Counted from the first letter of the stretch, positions 17,578 to 26,233 are shown. The stretch is 64,000 nucleotides of DNA from Lentzea flava (GCF_014648475.1 NZ_BMRE01000001.1:434001-498000), one strand, 5' to 3'. Made by a program: numbers and translations. The notes: generated from the sequence alone by a model not told the origin.

Positions 17578-18307
17578 GCTGAGCGGTCATCCCGCCCCTG
17601 CGGAACGGGAAGGTGTGGGCGCCGGCGACCACTCGCGACCGTCCGTCCGGTGCCGCGTCCGCGAGCCGGTCGACCCAGGGCTGCGGGGCGAACGCGTCGT
17701 GCTCGCCGCGCGCCAGCAACACGGGGCACCCGACCTCGGTGATGATCCGCTCCGGCTCGTCCTGTTGCGCGGACCGGATGAAGCGCGCGATCTCCCCCGG
17801 TCCGCCGCGCAGGTAGTCCGGCACGGTCGCAGGCCACAGACCGGCCGGCTCGCGCCGCGAGTTGCGCACGTACGCGCGGAGCAAGCCCTTCGCGGCGCGT
17901 TGCTCCGGCGGGAACGTCGGTCCGAGCAACACCAGCGACCGCACCAGTTCCGGACGTGCCGCGGCGACGTGCAGCGCTGCCTGGGCTCCCGTCGAGTGCC
18001 CGACCAGGACCACCGGTGCGCCGACGACTTCCTCGACCCACCGGCACACCGCGTCCGCGACGGCACCGACCTCGGCCGGGCAGGTCCGCGCGGCCCGGTG
18101 GCCGAAACCCGGCACGTCGAGCAGGTGCGTCCTGGCCCAGGCACCGCAGCCCGCGAGGGTGTCGACCAGATAGCCCAGCGCCCCGAGTCCTGGCACCAGG
18201 ACGACGTCCGGGTGGTCGGGGTGCTGCCTGCCCGCTCGCAGACTCCGGACCTGCCCGCCCGCGACCTGGTGCCATCGCTCACTCACGTGTCGCAGACGAT
18301 CCGGCAT
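17555..18307 (-). CDS. Alpha/beta hydrolase
   Basis: A 250-residue alpha/beta-hydrolase fold protein. ATG 18307 is preferred to GTG 18325 because AAGGGAG sits 6 nt upstream. Nucleophile elbow GHSTGAQ (Ser), oxyanion-hole strand LVPGLGALGYLVD, acid region LLARGEHDAFAPQPWVD and final His in VAGAHTFPFRRGG complete the triad. No signal peptide. The substrate is unknown; opposite and overlapping the CYP152-like gene, it could act on an ester or lipid, but that is only positional. Confidence 0.85.
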   Translation of the reverse strand: MPDRLRHVSERWHQVAGGQVRSLRAGRQHPDHPDVVLVPGLGALGYLVDTLAGCGAWARTHLLDVPGFGHRAARTCPAEVGAVADAVCRWVEEVVGAPVVLVGHSTGAQAALHVAAARPELVRSLVLLGPTFPPEQRAAKGLLRAYVRNSRREPAGLWPATVPDYLRGGPGEIARFIRSAQQDEPERIITEVGCPVLLARGEHDAFAPQPWVDRLADAAPDGRSRVVAGAHTFPFRRGGMTAQLIAGAAE

Positions 18308-18379
18308 GACGGCTCCCTTCACCACGACCCCACCAGGAACTACCGCCCTCGCGGCCGGGGAAACGTGACGATGGTCGGT

Positions 18380-18403
18380 GTTTGGCCCCGCACCGGCGGG
18401 CTA
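18380..18403 (+). promoter_or_regulatory. Weaker SigF/SigB-like promoter
   Basis: GTTT (18380-18383), 14-nt spacer, GGGCTA (18398-18403), 39 bp before ATG 18443. The -10 deviates from GGGTAT, so this is weaker than the other sites. Confidence 0.35.
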
Positions 18404-18442
18404 ATTCCTCTGCACCTGGACGCCTCGAGGGGAGAGATGACG

Positions 18443-19204
18443 ATGAATGCCGCTGTACGGCTGCGGTCGTTGGCACGTGAGCACGTCGGCTTCGCCGCCC
18501 TCACGATTCCCCGCCTGCTGCGCCATCCGGTGTGGCGCGACCCGGACCCCCACGAGGGCGCGGGACTCGGGGTGGTGCTGGTGCCCGGTTTCGGCGCGAG
18601 CGACTTCAGCCTCACGTTCGCCACCACCTGGTTGCGCGACCGCGGCTACGCGCCGGTGGGCGCGGGTGTGGGGTTCAACGTCGGCTGCACCTCCGACCTG
18701 GTCGACCGCGTGGAACGACGGCTGGAGGAGCACGCGGAGGCCACCGGCGGGCCGGTGGTCCTGCTGGGACAGAGCCGCGGCGGCGGGCTCGCCCGGCTGG
18801 CCGCCGTTCGCCGCCCGGACCTCGTGTGCGGCCTGGTGATGCTCGGCGCACCGGTGCTCGACCCGATGGGCGCCCACCCGCACGTGCTGCTCGCGGCGAG
18901 GGCGCTGGCGGGACTGTCCGCGATCGGCGTGCCCGGCCTGATGGACAACGACTGCCTGTCGGGATCGTGCTTCGAGGACAACGTCGCCGCGGCCACCGCG
19001 CCGCTGGAGATGCCCGCGGTGTCGGTGTACTCCAAGTCGGACGGCATCGTGCCGTGGCGGCTGAGCCTCGACCCGTCCGCCGAGTGCGTCGAGGTGCACA
19101 GCACCCACACCGGGATGGGGCTCGACCCGGACGTGTACGTCGCTCTCCGCCCGCGCCTGGCGAGCTGGGCCGCCGAAAGGTTCGACCTGCGCGATGCCGG
19201 ATGA
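18443..19204 (+). CDS. Alpha/beta hydrolase, second family
   Basis: A 253-residue hydrolase-fold protein unrelated in detail to the previous one: VVLVPGFGASDF oxyanion region, nucleophile in LLGQSRGGGLARL, acid in VYSKSDGIVPW and His in VHSTHTGMGLDP. The ATG at 18443 lies 8 nt after GGGGAG; ATG 18437 is an alternative. A 12-residue hydrophobic-poor N-terminus argues against secretion. It overlaps recQ by 11 bp, so the two are probably co-transcribed, perhaps only through gene packing. Confidence 0.85.
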   Translation: MNAAVRLRSLAREHVGFAALTIPRLLRHPVWRDPDPHEGAGLGVVLVPGFGASDFSLTFATTWLRDRGYAPVGAGVGFNVGCTSDLVDRVERRLEEHAEATGGPVVLLGQSRGGGLARLAAVRRPDLVCGLVMLGAPVLDPMGAHPHVLLAARALAGLSAIGVPGLMDNDCLSGSCFEDNVAAATAPLEMPAVSVYSKSDGIVPWRLSLDPSAECVEVHSTHTGMGLDPDVYVALRPRLASWAAERFDLRDAG

Positions 19205-20813
19205 CGAGCACCTTCTCCGCACGGCCGAGGAGGTCTTCGGCTGGACCAGCCTGCGCCGGGAGCAGCTGCTCGCCATGCGCCACCTCCTCGACGGCCGCGA
19301 CGTCGTGGTCGTCATGCCGACCGGCGCCGGGAAGTCGGCCATCTACCAGGTGCCGGCGATCCTGCTCGACGGCCCGACCGTCGTGGTGTCCCCGCTGATC
19401 GCCCTGCAACGCGACCAGGTCACCTCGCTGCGCACCACCGGCGCTCCGGCGGCCGCCGCGATCAACTCCGCGCAGTCGTCCGAGGACAACGAGGAAGCCT
19501 GGCGGGCGTTCACCGAAGCCAGGACCGAGTACCTCTTCCTCTCCCCCGAGCAGCTCGCGAAGGCGGACCCGCTGCACCGCCTGCACCAGGCAAGACCCTC
19601 GTTGTTCGTCGTGGACGAGGCCCACTGCGTGTCCGCCTGGGGGCACGACTTCCGGCCCGACTACCTGCGGCTGCGGCACGTGATCGAGCGGCTCGGCCAT
19701 CCGCCCGTGCTCGCCCTCACCGCCACCGCGAGCGGGCCGGTCAGGGCCGACATCGCCGAGCACCTCGGCCTGCGCGACGCGGCGGTGATCGTCGCCGGGT
19801 TCGACCGGCCCAACCTGCACCTGGCCGTGCGGTTCTGCACCGACGACGAGGAGCGCAGACGGGCGGTCACCGACTGGGTGGCCGACCACGCCGGGCCAGG
19901 CCTGGTGTACGTGCCCACCCGCAAGGACGCCGAGCGGTACGCCGCGGACCTCACCGCACGGGGTGTGATCGCGGCGGCCTTCCACGCCGGCATGAAGGCC
20001 GCGGACCGAAGACGGGTGCAGGACGGTTTCATGCGGGGTGACGTCGACGTCGTCGCGGCCACGTCCGCGTTCGGCATGGGCATCGACAAACCGGACGTGC
20101 GGTTCGTGGCGCACGTCGCGACACCCGGCTCACTGGACGCGTACTACCAGGAGATCGGGCGGGCCGGACGCGACGGCGAACCCGCGCGGGTGATCCTGTT
20201 CCACCGCCCGGAAGACCAAGGCCTGCAACGGTTCCTGACCACCAGGACGCTCGACCGCGAGTGCGTGCGTGAGGTCGCCGCCGCCGTGCGCCGCCGTCGG
20301 GCGGGCATCGCCATCAGCGATCTGGTGCGGCGGCTGGAGCACTCGCGCAGGAAGGTCACCGCTGTCGTGAACCTGCTGGAGAGCGCGGAGATCGTGCGAA
20401 CCGGCCACGACCGGGTGCGCTACGCCGAGGGCGCTCCCCCACCGGCGAAGGCCGTCGCAGCCGTGGCCGAGGAGGCCAGGCGGCAGGAGAACCGGGACCG
20501 CTCGCGCGTGGAGGTCATGCACCAGTACGCCGAGACACGCGACTGCCGGAGGCGGTTCCTGCTCGGTTACTTCGGGCAGGAGCTCGACCAGCCGTGCGGC
20601 CACTGCGACAACTGCGACGAGGGCGTGCCGGACGACGGCTCCGAGATCAGCGAGTTCCCGCTGAACTCCGTCGTGCGGCACGAACAATGGGGCCGGGGCA
20701 CGGTGGTGCACCACGAGGCCGACCGGTTGATGGTGCTGTTCGACGACCTCGGCTACAAGACGCTCTCCCTTGCCGCCGTCCGCGACACCGGGGTGCTTCG
20801 GCGATCCGGTTGA
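19194..20813 (+). CDS. recQ: RecQ-family ATP-dependent DNA helicase
   Basis: A 539-residue 3'-5' DNA helicase. Motif I VMPTGAGKSA near residue 42-50, motif II VVDEAHCVSAWGHDFRPDY near 137, motif V/VI ATSAFGMGIDKPDVR and YQEIGRAGRDGEP. The RQC zinc module is intact (ETRDC, then CGHCDNCDE). There is no HRDC domain; instead the last 50 residues (VRHEQWGRGTVVHHEADR and VLFDDLGYKTLSL) resemble the small beta domain found at the end of some UvrD helicases. This short form is typical of actinobacteria. It probably acts in replication-fork repair. Confidence 0.95.
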   Translation: MPDDEHLLRTAEEVFGWTSLRREQLLAMRHLLDGRDVVVVMPTGAGKSAIYQVPAILLDGPTVVVSPLIALQRDQVTSLRTTGAPAAAAINSAQSSEDNEEAWRAFTEARTEYLFLSPEQLAKADPLHRLHQARPSLFVVDEAHCVSAWGHDFRPDYLRLRHVIERLGHPPVLALTATASGPVRADIAEHLGLRDAAVIVAGFDRPNLHLAVRFCTDDEERRRAVTDWVADHAGPGLVYVPTRKDAERYAADLTARGVIAAAFHAGMKAADRRRVQDGFMRGDVDVVAATSAFGMGIDKPDVRFVAHVATPGSLDAYYQEIGRAGRDGEPARVILFHRPEDQGLQRFLTTRTLDRECVREVAAAVRRRRAGIAISDLVRRLEHSRRKVTAVVNLLESAEIVRTGHDRVRYAEGAPPPAKAVAAVAEEARRQENRDRSRVEVMHQYAETRDCRRRFLLGYFGQELDQPCGHCDNCDEGVPDDGSEISEFPLNSVVRHEQWGRGTVVHHEADRLMVLFDDLGYKTLSLAAVRDTGVLRRSG

Positions 20814-20841
20814 AGAGGCGACCTCCCGGCAACCCTCCTTT

Positions 20842-22305
20842 ATGGACCAGAACAGGGCACCGGTGCTGGAGGCGTTGCAGGCGTTCCGCGAGCGTGGTTA
20901 CACGCCGTTCAACCCGCCCGGTCACCGTCAGGGCAGGGGCGTCGACCCCCGCGTGTTGGACGTCCTCGGCGAAGAGGTGTTCGCCGCCGACGTCATCTCG
21001 GTCAACGGTCTGGACGACCGGCTCAACCGGCAGGGCGTCATCGAACAGGCCCAGCGGCTGATGGCCGAGGCGGTCGACGCCGATCAGGCCTTCTTCTCCA
21101 CCTGCGGCAGTTCGCTGTCGGTCAAGAGCGCCATCCTCTCGGTCGCCGGTCCACACGAGAAGCTCATCGTGCCGCGCCACGCGCACAAGTCCGTGGTGTC
21201 GGCGCTGATCCTGAGCGGTGTCCGTCCTGTGTGGATCAGTCCGAACTGGGACGCCGAACGGCACCTGGCCCACCCACCGGGCGCGGACCGGGTGCGCGAG
21301 CTGTTCGAGGCCGAGCCGGAGGCCAAGGGCATGCTGCTGGTCACGCCGACCGACTACGGCACCTGCGGCGACATCGCCGCGATTGCCGCCGTCTGCCACG
21401 AATTCGGCAAGCCGCTGATCGTCGACGAGGCGTGGGGCGCGCACCTTCCGTTCCACGGCGACCTGCCGCCGTGGGGCATGGACGCGGACGCCGACGTGGT
21501 CGTCACGAGCGTGCACAAGTCCGGTGCCGCGGTGGAGCAGAGCTCGGTGTTCCACCTGCAGGGTGACCTGGTGGACCCGAACGTGCTCAAGGCCCGCGAG
21601 GACCTGCTGGGCACCACGAGCCCCACGTCGCTGGTCTACGCGACGCTCGACGGCTGGCGGCGGCACATGGTCCAGCACGGCGAGGAACTGCTCACGGCGA
21701 CCCTCGCGCTGGCGCACTCCACCCGTGCCGCGATCAACGACCTGCCCGGCCTCCGCGTGATGGGCGAGGCCGAGTTCCTCGGCGACGACCTGGCGAAGTC
21801 GCTCGACCCGCTCAAGCTCGTCATCGACGTGTCCGAGCTGGGCATCAGCGGCTACCAGGCCACCGACTGGTTGCGTGAGCAGCAGCGGGTCACCCTCGGC
21901 CTGTCCGACCACCGGCGGATCGTCGCGCAGTTCACCCACGCCGACGACCACCGCACCGCAGCGATCCTGCTCGACGCGCTCGGCGCCCTGGTCAAGGCTG
22001 CCGACGACCTGCCGGCGCCACCTCCGGTGGACCTGCCTTCGCCGCGGGAACTGCAGCTCGAGACGGCGATGCTGCCCCGCGACGCGTTCTTCGCCGAGGC
22101 CGAGCAGATCGCCGCCGACCTGGCCGTGGGGCGGATCAGCGCCGAGATGGTCACGCCCTACCCGCCTGGCGCGCCCGCGATCCTGCCCGGCGAGGTGATC
22201 ACGAAGGAGGTCGTGGACTACGTCCGCAGCGGTCTGAACGCCGGGATGGAGCTTCCCGATCCAGCCGACTCGGAGCTGAAGACGTTCCGCGTGGTGGCGC
22301 GGTGA
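20842..22305 (+). CDS. Orn/Lys/Arg decarboxylase-type PLP enzyme
   Basis: A 487-residue fold-type I PLP enzyme of the bacterial ornithine/lysine/arginine decarboxylase family. The Schiff-base lysine is Lys226 in TSVHKSGAAVEQSS; DEAWGAHLPFHGDL holds the aspartate contacting the pyridine nitrogen; ending TPYPPGAPAILPGEVI is family-typical. ATG 20842 has no good Shine-Dalgarno and sits 28 bp after recQ, so it may be coupled or leaderless. The larger E. coli enzymes carry an extra N-terminal wing domain that is missing here, matching the short Gram-positive type (YaaO/SpeA class). The product would be a polyamine precursor such as cadaverine or agmatine. Confidence 0.9.
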   Translation: MDQNRAPVLEALQAFRERGYTPFNPPGHRQGRGVDPRVLDVLGEEVFAADVISVNGLDDRLNRQGVIEQAQRLMAEAVDADQAFFSTCGSSLSVKSAILSVAGPHEKLIVPRHAHKSVVSALILSGVRPVWISPNWDAERHLAHPPGADRVRELFEAEPEAKGMLLVTPTDYGTCGDIAAIAAVCHEFGKPLIVDEAWGAHLPFHGDLPPWGMDADADVVVTSVHKSGAAVEQSSVFHLQGDLVDPNVLKAREDLLGTTSPTSLVYATLDGWRRHMVQHGEELLTATLALAHSTRAAINDLPGLRVMGEAEFLGDDLAKSLDPLKLVIDVSELGISGYQATDWLREQQRVTLGLSDHRRIVAQFTHADDHRTAAILLDALGALVKAADDLPAPPPVDLPSPRELQLETAMLPRDAFFAEAEQIAADLAVGRISAEMVTPYPPGAPAILPGEVITKEVVDYVRSGLNAGMELPDPADSELKTFRVVAR

Positions 22306-22311
22306 GAGGTC

Positions 22312-22656
22312 TCAGCCGTCGGCGGGTTCCAGCCGCACGGCGAGCCCGCGGACCACGAGCACGGTCGACTCGGGGCTCTCCGGCAGCACGAACTCGACGT
22401 CGACCGGTTCGCCGTCGCAGCGCAGCGGTTCCCGCGCGGCCAGCCGGATCTCACCGCCCGGCTGGGTGACGGTCGCCGTGTCCTGCTCCAGGACGACGGT
22501 CCCGCCGTCCTCGGCGCCACCCGCGTCCGGCAGCTCGGCGACCAGCCGGAGCCCGGCGGCCGCCGTGCCGTCGCACTCCCCGGTGAAGTCCAGGACCACC
22601 GTCTTGGACCGCAGCGTCACTTCGGCGCCGTCCGCGCGGCAGCGAGTTCGGGTCAT
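22312..22656 (-). CDS. Small beta-rich protein, unknown
   Basis: A 114-residue acidic protein with alternating hydrophobic strands (EVTLRSKTVVLDFTGECDG, then STVLVVRGLAVRLEPADG), two cysteines and no signal peptide or membrane segment. I do not recognise the family. ATG 22656 is only 9 bp after a SigF/SigB-type -10 element, so the transcript may be leaderless. It follows the MBL gene on the same strand by 3 bp but appears to have its own promoter. Convergent with the decarboxylase gene (6-bp gap). Confidence 0.65.
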   Translation of the reverse strand: MTRTRCRADGAEVTLRSKTVVLDFTGECDGTAAAGLRLVAELPDAGGAEDGGTVVLEQDTATVTQPGGEIRLAAREPLRCDGEPVDVEFVLPESPESTVLVVRGLAVRLEPADG

Positions 22657-22659
22657 ACG

Positions 22660-23511
22660 TCAGCCGTACCCGTCGACGTGACGGTCAAACATCGTTTCTC
22701 CGCGCGCCACCACCCGGACGTCGAACCCGGCCCGGCGCCGCGAGATCTCCGCGGTGAAGTCGGACAGCGGCGACTTCATGACGCCGTACTCCTCGTAGTG
22801 CACCGGCACGGTGGTGCGCGGGGCGAGCAGCTCGACCAGGTCGGCGCCCTGCTTGCCGTCCATGGTGAGCAGCACCCCGAGCACCTTCGTACCGCCCAGG
22901 TGCACGACCGCGAGATCGATGCCGTCGAAGCGGTCGCGGATCTGACGCAACGCCGGATGCACCAGCGTGTCACCGCTGAGGTAGATCCGGAACGGGAGAA
23001 CGCCCGCCGCCTCCCGGTACTCGAGCATCGTGCCCATCACCGGAGGGAGCAGACGTCCCAGCGGGCCCAGGGCGTGCCTGCCCGGCAGCGAGGTGACCGT
23101 CAGCTTCGCCGCCCCGCGGGTCAGCGTCACGGTCTCCCACGTGCGCAACGGCGCTGCTTCGCGGAATCCCCTGCGGGACAGGCGTTTCGCGGCGTGCGGG
23201 GTGGTGAGCACGGGCAGGTCGCGCGCGAGTTCCCTGCTCGCCACCCGGTCGAAGTGGTCGCCGTGGAAATGGGAGAGCACCACGGCGTCCAGCTCCGGCA
23301 GATCGGAGATCTCGATCGCCGGGTCGGTGAGCCGGCGCGACACCACTCCCTGACCGATGTGCGTCCACTGTCCTTTGTGGAGGAAGTTGGGATCGGTCAG
23401 CAGCGTGAACGGCCCGAGCCGGAGCACCGTGGTGGCGTTGCCCACGAACTGCAGCGAGACGCGGCCAGGATCCTGCCCGTCAGAGACGGAAAACCGATCG
23501 GACGCAGTCAT
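22660..23511 (-). CDS. MBL-fold metallo-hydrolase (UlaG-like)
   Basis: A 283-residue metallo-beta-lactamase-fold enzyme. The dinuclear metal site is seen in LSHFHGDHFD near residue 78-87, SLPGRHALGPL, YLSGDTLVHP and VPVHYEEYGVMKSP. This arrangement is that of UlaG-like hydrolases and N-acyl-phosphatidylethanolamine-type enzymes acting on phosphodiesters or lactones; the precise substrate is unknown. Its start overlaps the end of the alcohol-dehydrogenase gene by 32 bp, so it is the third gene of an operon starting at 25056. Confidence 0.9.
   Translation of the reverse strand: MTASDRFSVSDGQDPGRVSLQFVGNATTVLRLGPFTLLTDPNFLHKGQWTHIGQGVVSRRLTDPAIEISDLPELDAVVLSHFHGDHFDRVASRELARDLPVLTTPHAAKRLSRRGFREAAPLRTWETVTLTRGAAKLTVTSLPGRHALGPLGRLLPPVMGTMLEYREAAGVLPFRIYLSGDTLVHPALRQIRDRFDGIDLAVVHLGGTKVLGVLLTMDGKQGADLVELLAPRTTVPVHYEEYGVMKSPLSDFTAEISRRRAGFDVRVVARGETMFDRHVDGYG
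22666..22690 (-). promoter_or_regulatory. SigF/SigB-type promoter inside the MBL 3' end
   Basis: On the minus strand GTTT (22690-22687), 15-nt spacer, GGGTAC (22671-22666). The start codon of the small gene follows 9 bp later, implying a leaderless or near-leaderless mRNA. Confidence 0.62.
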
Positions 23512-24649
23512 CTTCCTTCTTCTTGAACAGCTCGTAGCCCCGCGCGCCCTCGCTCAGCGGCATGACGTGCGTGGCCAGGTGGTTGGTCACGAGTTCGCCG
23601 GACGCGATGCGGTCGAGCAGCATCGGGATGTAGCGCTGCCCGTGCTGCTGCGCACCGCGAACGGTGAGTCCCTTGTTCATCAGGGCACCCAGCGGGAACT
23701 TGTCCACGAGCCCGGTGAAAACGCCCAGGACGAACACCGATCCGCCCTTGCGGCAGTGGTAGATCGCCTCCCGCACGGCGATCGGACGGTCCATCTCCAG
23801 CTTGAGCTTGCTCTTCACCTGGTCGTACACGTGCTGCGGTCCGGTGGAGTGCGCCTCGCAGCCGACCGCCTCGATGCACACGTCCGGGCCGCGCCCACCC
23901 GTGGCCTCCAGCAGGGCATCACCGACCGACGTCTCGGCGTAGTTGATCGTCTCCACGCCGAACGCCGACTCCGCCTGCCGCAACCGGTAGTCGAAGCGGT
24001 CGATGACCAGCACCCGTTCGGCGCCGAGCAACTGCGCCGCACGAGCGGCCATCTGGCCCACCGCGCCACAACCCCACACGGCCACGACATCGCCCCGCTG
24101 CACGCCACCGAGGTCCGCGCCCATCCACCCGGTCGGCACCGAGTCCGAGGCGAACAGAGCGCTCATGTCGTCCACGGCGTCGGGAATCGGGATCGCGGTG
24201 TGGTCGGCGAACGGCACACGCACGTACTCCGCGTGGCTCCCGCGGAAGCCACCCATGGCGTGCGAGTAGCCGAAGATGCCGCCGGGATCCGATCCCCACA
24301 GGTGCTGGGTGATCGCCGGGTTGGTGTTGGTGTTGTCGCACAACGAGTAAAGCTCGTTGCGGCAGTACCAGCACCGCCCGCAGACGATGAACGAGCACAC
24401 CACCACGCGATCACCGGGCCGGTGCCTGGTGACTCCTGGCCCGACCTCGACCACCTCCCCCATGAACTCGTGGCCGATCACGTCACCCGCCTGCATGAAC
24501 GGGATGTGCCCGGTGAGCAGGTGCAGGTCGGAACCGCACACGGTGCTCAGCCGCACCTTGAGAATCATGTCCTGGTCGTTCACCAGCCGGGGGTCGGGAA
24601 CGTCCTGCACCCGGACGTCGTTGATGCCCTCCCAGCACAACGCCTTCAC
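23480..24649 (-). CDS. Zinc-dependent alcohol dehydrogenase (MDR family)
   Basis: A 389-residue medium-chain dehydrogenase. Catalytic zinc ligands CGSDLH and GHEFMGEVVEVG; structural zinc cysteines in CGRCWYCRNELYSLC; NAD(P) fold GCGAVGQMAARAA; and the C-terminal region characteristic of the glutathione-independent formaldehyde dehydrogenase-like branch (VNHLATHVMPLSEGARGY-type). Reaction: reversible oxidation of an alcohol or S-hydroxymethyl adduct. ATG 24649 overlaps the preceding stop (ATGA). It sits in an operon with a membrane-tethered small protein and an MBL hydrolase, driven by a stress-type promoter, so aldehyde detoxification is a reasonable inference. Confidence 0.92.
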   Translation of the reverse strand: MKALCWEGINDVRVQDVPDPRLVNDQDMILKVRLSTVCGSDLHLLTGHIPFMQAGDVIGHEFMGEVVEVGPGVTRHRPGDRVVVCSFIVCGRCWYCRNELYSLCDNTNTNPAITQHLWGSDPGGIFGYSHAMGGFRGSHAEYVRVPFADHTAIPIPDAVDDMSALFASDSVPTGWMGADLGGVQRGDVVAVWGCGAVGQMAARAAQLLGAERVLVIDRFDYRLRQAESAFGVETINYAETSVGDALLEATGGRGPDVCIEAVGCEAHSTGPQHVYDQVKSKLKLEMDRPIAVREAIYHCRKGGSVFVLGVFTGLVDKFPLGALMNKGLTVRGAQQHGQRYIPMLLDRIASGELVTNHLATHVMPLSEGARGYELFKKKEDDCVRSVFRL

Positions 24650-25056
24650 AGCCGACCACCGCCACCGGCCCGGTTCGTCACCAGCTGCAACGCCCGCCCC
24701 ATCGGCCCCGGATGGGTGGGCGCGGTGTCGGGCTGAACCACTTCACCCGCCTCCAGCACCGCCTTCGCCCGGCGTAGCGCAAGCCTGAGGTCGTGGCGCG
24801 CCACGTCGCCAACGGGCTTCACCCCGAGTTCGGTGCCCTTGTCGCCCGTCGCCGGTCGGATCCGGAGCTCGACCTGGTCCCGCCACCGCGCCAGGTCCTC
24901 CGGAAGCGAGGACTGAACGTCCTCCGGCGCCCGATTCACCGTCACGACGAGCCACTGCCCGGACCGGCGGCCGGCCGGGGCGCGGCGCCGTCGCCTCACC
25001 ACGGCCGCCGCGGTCGCCACACCCGCGACCAGAAGCGCTTTTCCTGCTGTGTTCAT
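24646..25056 (-). CDS. Membrane-anchored conserved protein, SRPBCC-related tail
   Basis: A 136-residue protein with one N-terminal hydrophobic segment (KALLVAGVATAAAVV) followed by arginines, so the tail should be cytoplasmic-side anchored. The rest (WLVVTVNRAPEDV, VELRIRPATGDKGTELGVKP, DLRLALRRAKAVLEAGEVV) resembles the C-terminal half of actinobacterial SRPBCC/polyketide-cyclase-like proteins that accompany zinc alcohol dehydrogenases. GAGAGG lies 9 nt upstream of ATG 25056. First gene of the stress-promoter operon 25056-22660. Confidence 0.75.
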   Translation of the reverse strand: MNTAGKALLVAGVATAAAVVRRRRRAPAGRRSGQWLVVTVNRAPEDVQSSLPEDLARWRDQVELRIRPATGDKGTELGVKPVGDVARHDLRLALRRAKAVLEAGEVVQPDTAPTHPGPMGRALQLVTNRAGGGGRL

Positions 25057-25090
25057 GTATTCGGCCTCTCTCGGAGCACGAATGCCGTGG

Positions 25091-25115
25091 ATACCCGAGG
25101 CGACGCGGAGCAACC
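25091..25115 (-). promoter_or_regulatory. SigF/SigB-type promoter for the alcohol-dehydrogenase operon
   Basis: On the minus strand GGTT (25115-25112), 15-nt spacer, GGGTAT (25096-25091), 34 bp upstream of ATG 25056. Confidence 0.65.
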
Positions 25116-25321
25116 GGGCACGAAGGCCCGTTTTTCCCGCACCGGCACGGGTAGCCCGACGACGGCACCGCTCCCAGTCCCGCCGTCGTGACTCCAGCGG
25201 GCCGAACGAGAGGACCACTCCGGTGATCACCGCCAGCGCGGCTGTCGTTCCCGCGCTGGCGGCCGCGGCCACCCCGGCACTGCGTCGGTCAGCTCTCGTC
25301 GCGCGGGCGCGATGATGGAGG
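25116..25321. other. Gap without a convincing gene
   Basis: The region between the operon promoter and the 25322 ORF is GC-rich. Open frames exist on both strands (for example a hydrophobic stretch on the minus strand, AVITGVVLSFGP) but none has a start, ribosome site and length that would support a gene. Confidence 0.5.
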
Positions 25322-25433
25322 CATGCGCGCAACAGATGACGCCGGTGCTGTGCTCAACGCGGAGTTCGAGATCGACCAACGTCTACCGCGCATAGCGCCA
25401 GAATTCCGCCATCCCCTGTACTGGACACCATGA
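25322..25433 (+). CDS. Possible 36-codon leader ORF before the PIG-L gene
   Basis: ATG 25322 opens a 36-codon frame ending in a TGA that overlaps the PIG-L ATG (ATGA), the arrangement of translationally coupled genes. GGAGG is present but only one base from the ATG, and third positions are less G/C-biased than in neighbouring genes, so it may be chance. No family recognised. Confidence 0.25.
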
Positions 25434-26233
25434 CCCGAACGCTGCTCGCGGTGCACGCCCACCCCGACGACGAGTCGACGTCCACCGGCGGCATCCTCGC
25501 CCACTACGCCTCGCTGGGCACCAGAATCGTGCTCGTGACGTGCACGAACGGCGAACTCGGCGACGCCCCCGACGGCGCCAAGCCGTTCACGCCCACCCAC
25601 GATCCCGCACGCGTCGCAGCGCACCGGCTCGGCGAGCTGCAGGCGGCGTGCCGTGTCCTCGGCGTGACCGACGTCGAGCTGCTCGGGTACCACGACTCGG
25701 GCATCGCGGCGTGGGAGAAGCCTCGCGGTGCCTTCGTGGACGTGCCGGTTTCTGTGGCCGCGGACAGGGTGGCGAGGCTGATCGAGCACTACGAGCCGCA
25801 GGTCGTGGTGACCTACGACGCCGAGAACACGGCGCAGCACCGGGACCACCTGCACGCCGCGCGGGTCGCTTCGGCGGCGTTCGAGAAGTCCGGGGTGGCG
25901 GCCAAGCTCTACTTCAAGGCGCACGGCCGGGCGTACTGGGAACGCTTGATCCGGGTGGCCGGTTCGGCCGGAATTCGGCGGGACATGCCTGCCGGGCTCG
26001 ATGACGTCGACCGGCGCATCACCACGACCGTCGACACCCGCGCGGTCGTCGAGCGGAAGCGGGCCGCGTTGCACTGCCACGCCTCGCAGCTCGGGTCGTC
26101 GATCGCGGGCAGGCTGCCGGCGGCCGAGTTCGCCGAGGCGTTCGGGGTCGAGGACTTCGTCCGGGCACGGGACACCACGGGATCACCTGTCCCGGAGACC
26201 GACCTCTTCGCGGGGCTCGGCTGGCACGGGTGA
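25430..26233 (+). CDS. PIG-L/LmbE-family deacetylase
   Basis: A 267-residue zinc-dependent N-deacetylase fold. The metal motif AHPDDES is at residues 9-15 and the third ligand His lies in QHRDHLHA. GELGDAPDGAKPF and LLGYHDSGIA are typical of the actinobacterial branch that includes MshB and Mca of mycothiol metabolism, but the mshB-specific context is missing. The enzyme would remove an acetyl group from an amino sugar or mercapturate. It ends exactly where the convergent SMI1-like gene ends (0-bp gap). Confidence 0.88.
   Translation: MTRTLLAVHAHPDDESTSTGGILAHYASLGTRIVLVTCTNGELGDAPDGAKPFTPTHDPARVAAHRLGELQAACRVLGVTDVELLGYHDSGIAAWEKPRGAFVDVPVSVAADRVARLIEHYEPQVVVTYDAENTAQHRDHLHAARVASAAFEKSGVAAKLYFKAHGRAYWERLIRVAGSAGIRRDMPAGLDDVDRRITTTVDTRAVVERKRAALHCHASQLGSSIAGRLPAAEFAEAFGVEDFVRARDTTGSPVPETDLFAGLGWHG

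Noticed and set aside
22303..22314. TGAGA-GG-TCTCA palindrome at the junction of two convergent genes
   Set aside because: Five-bp arms with a 2-nt loop are too small for a terminator and start at the stop codon itself; expected by chance.
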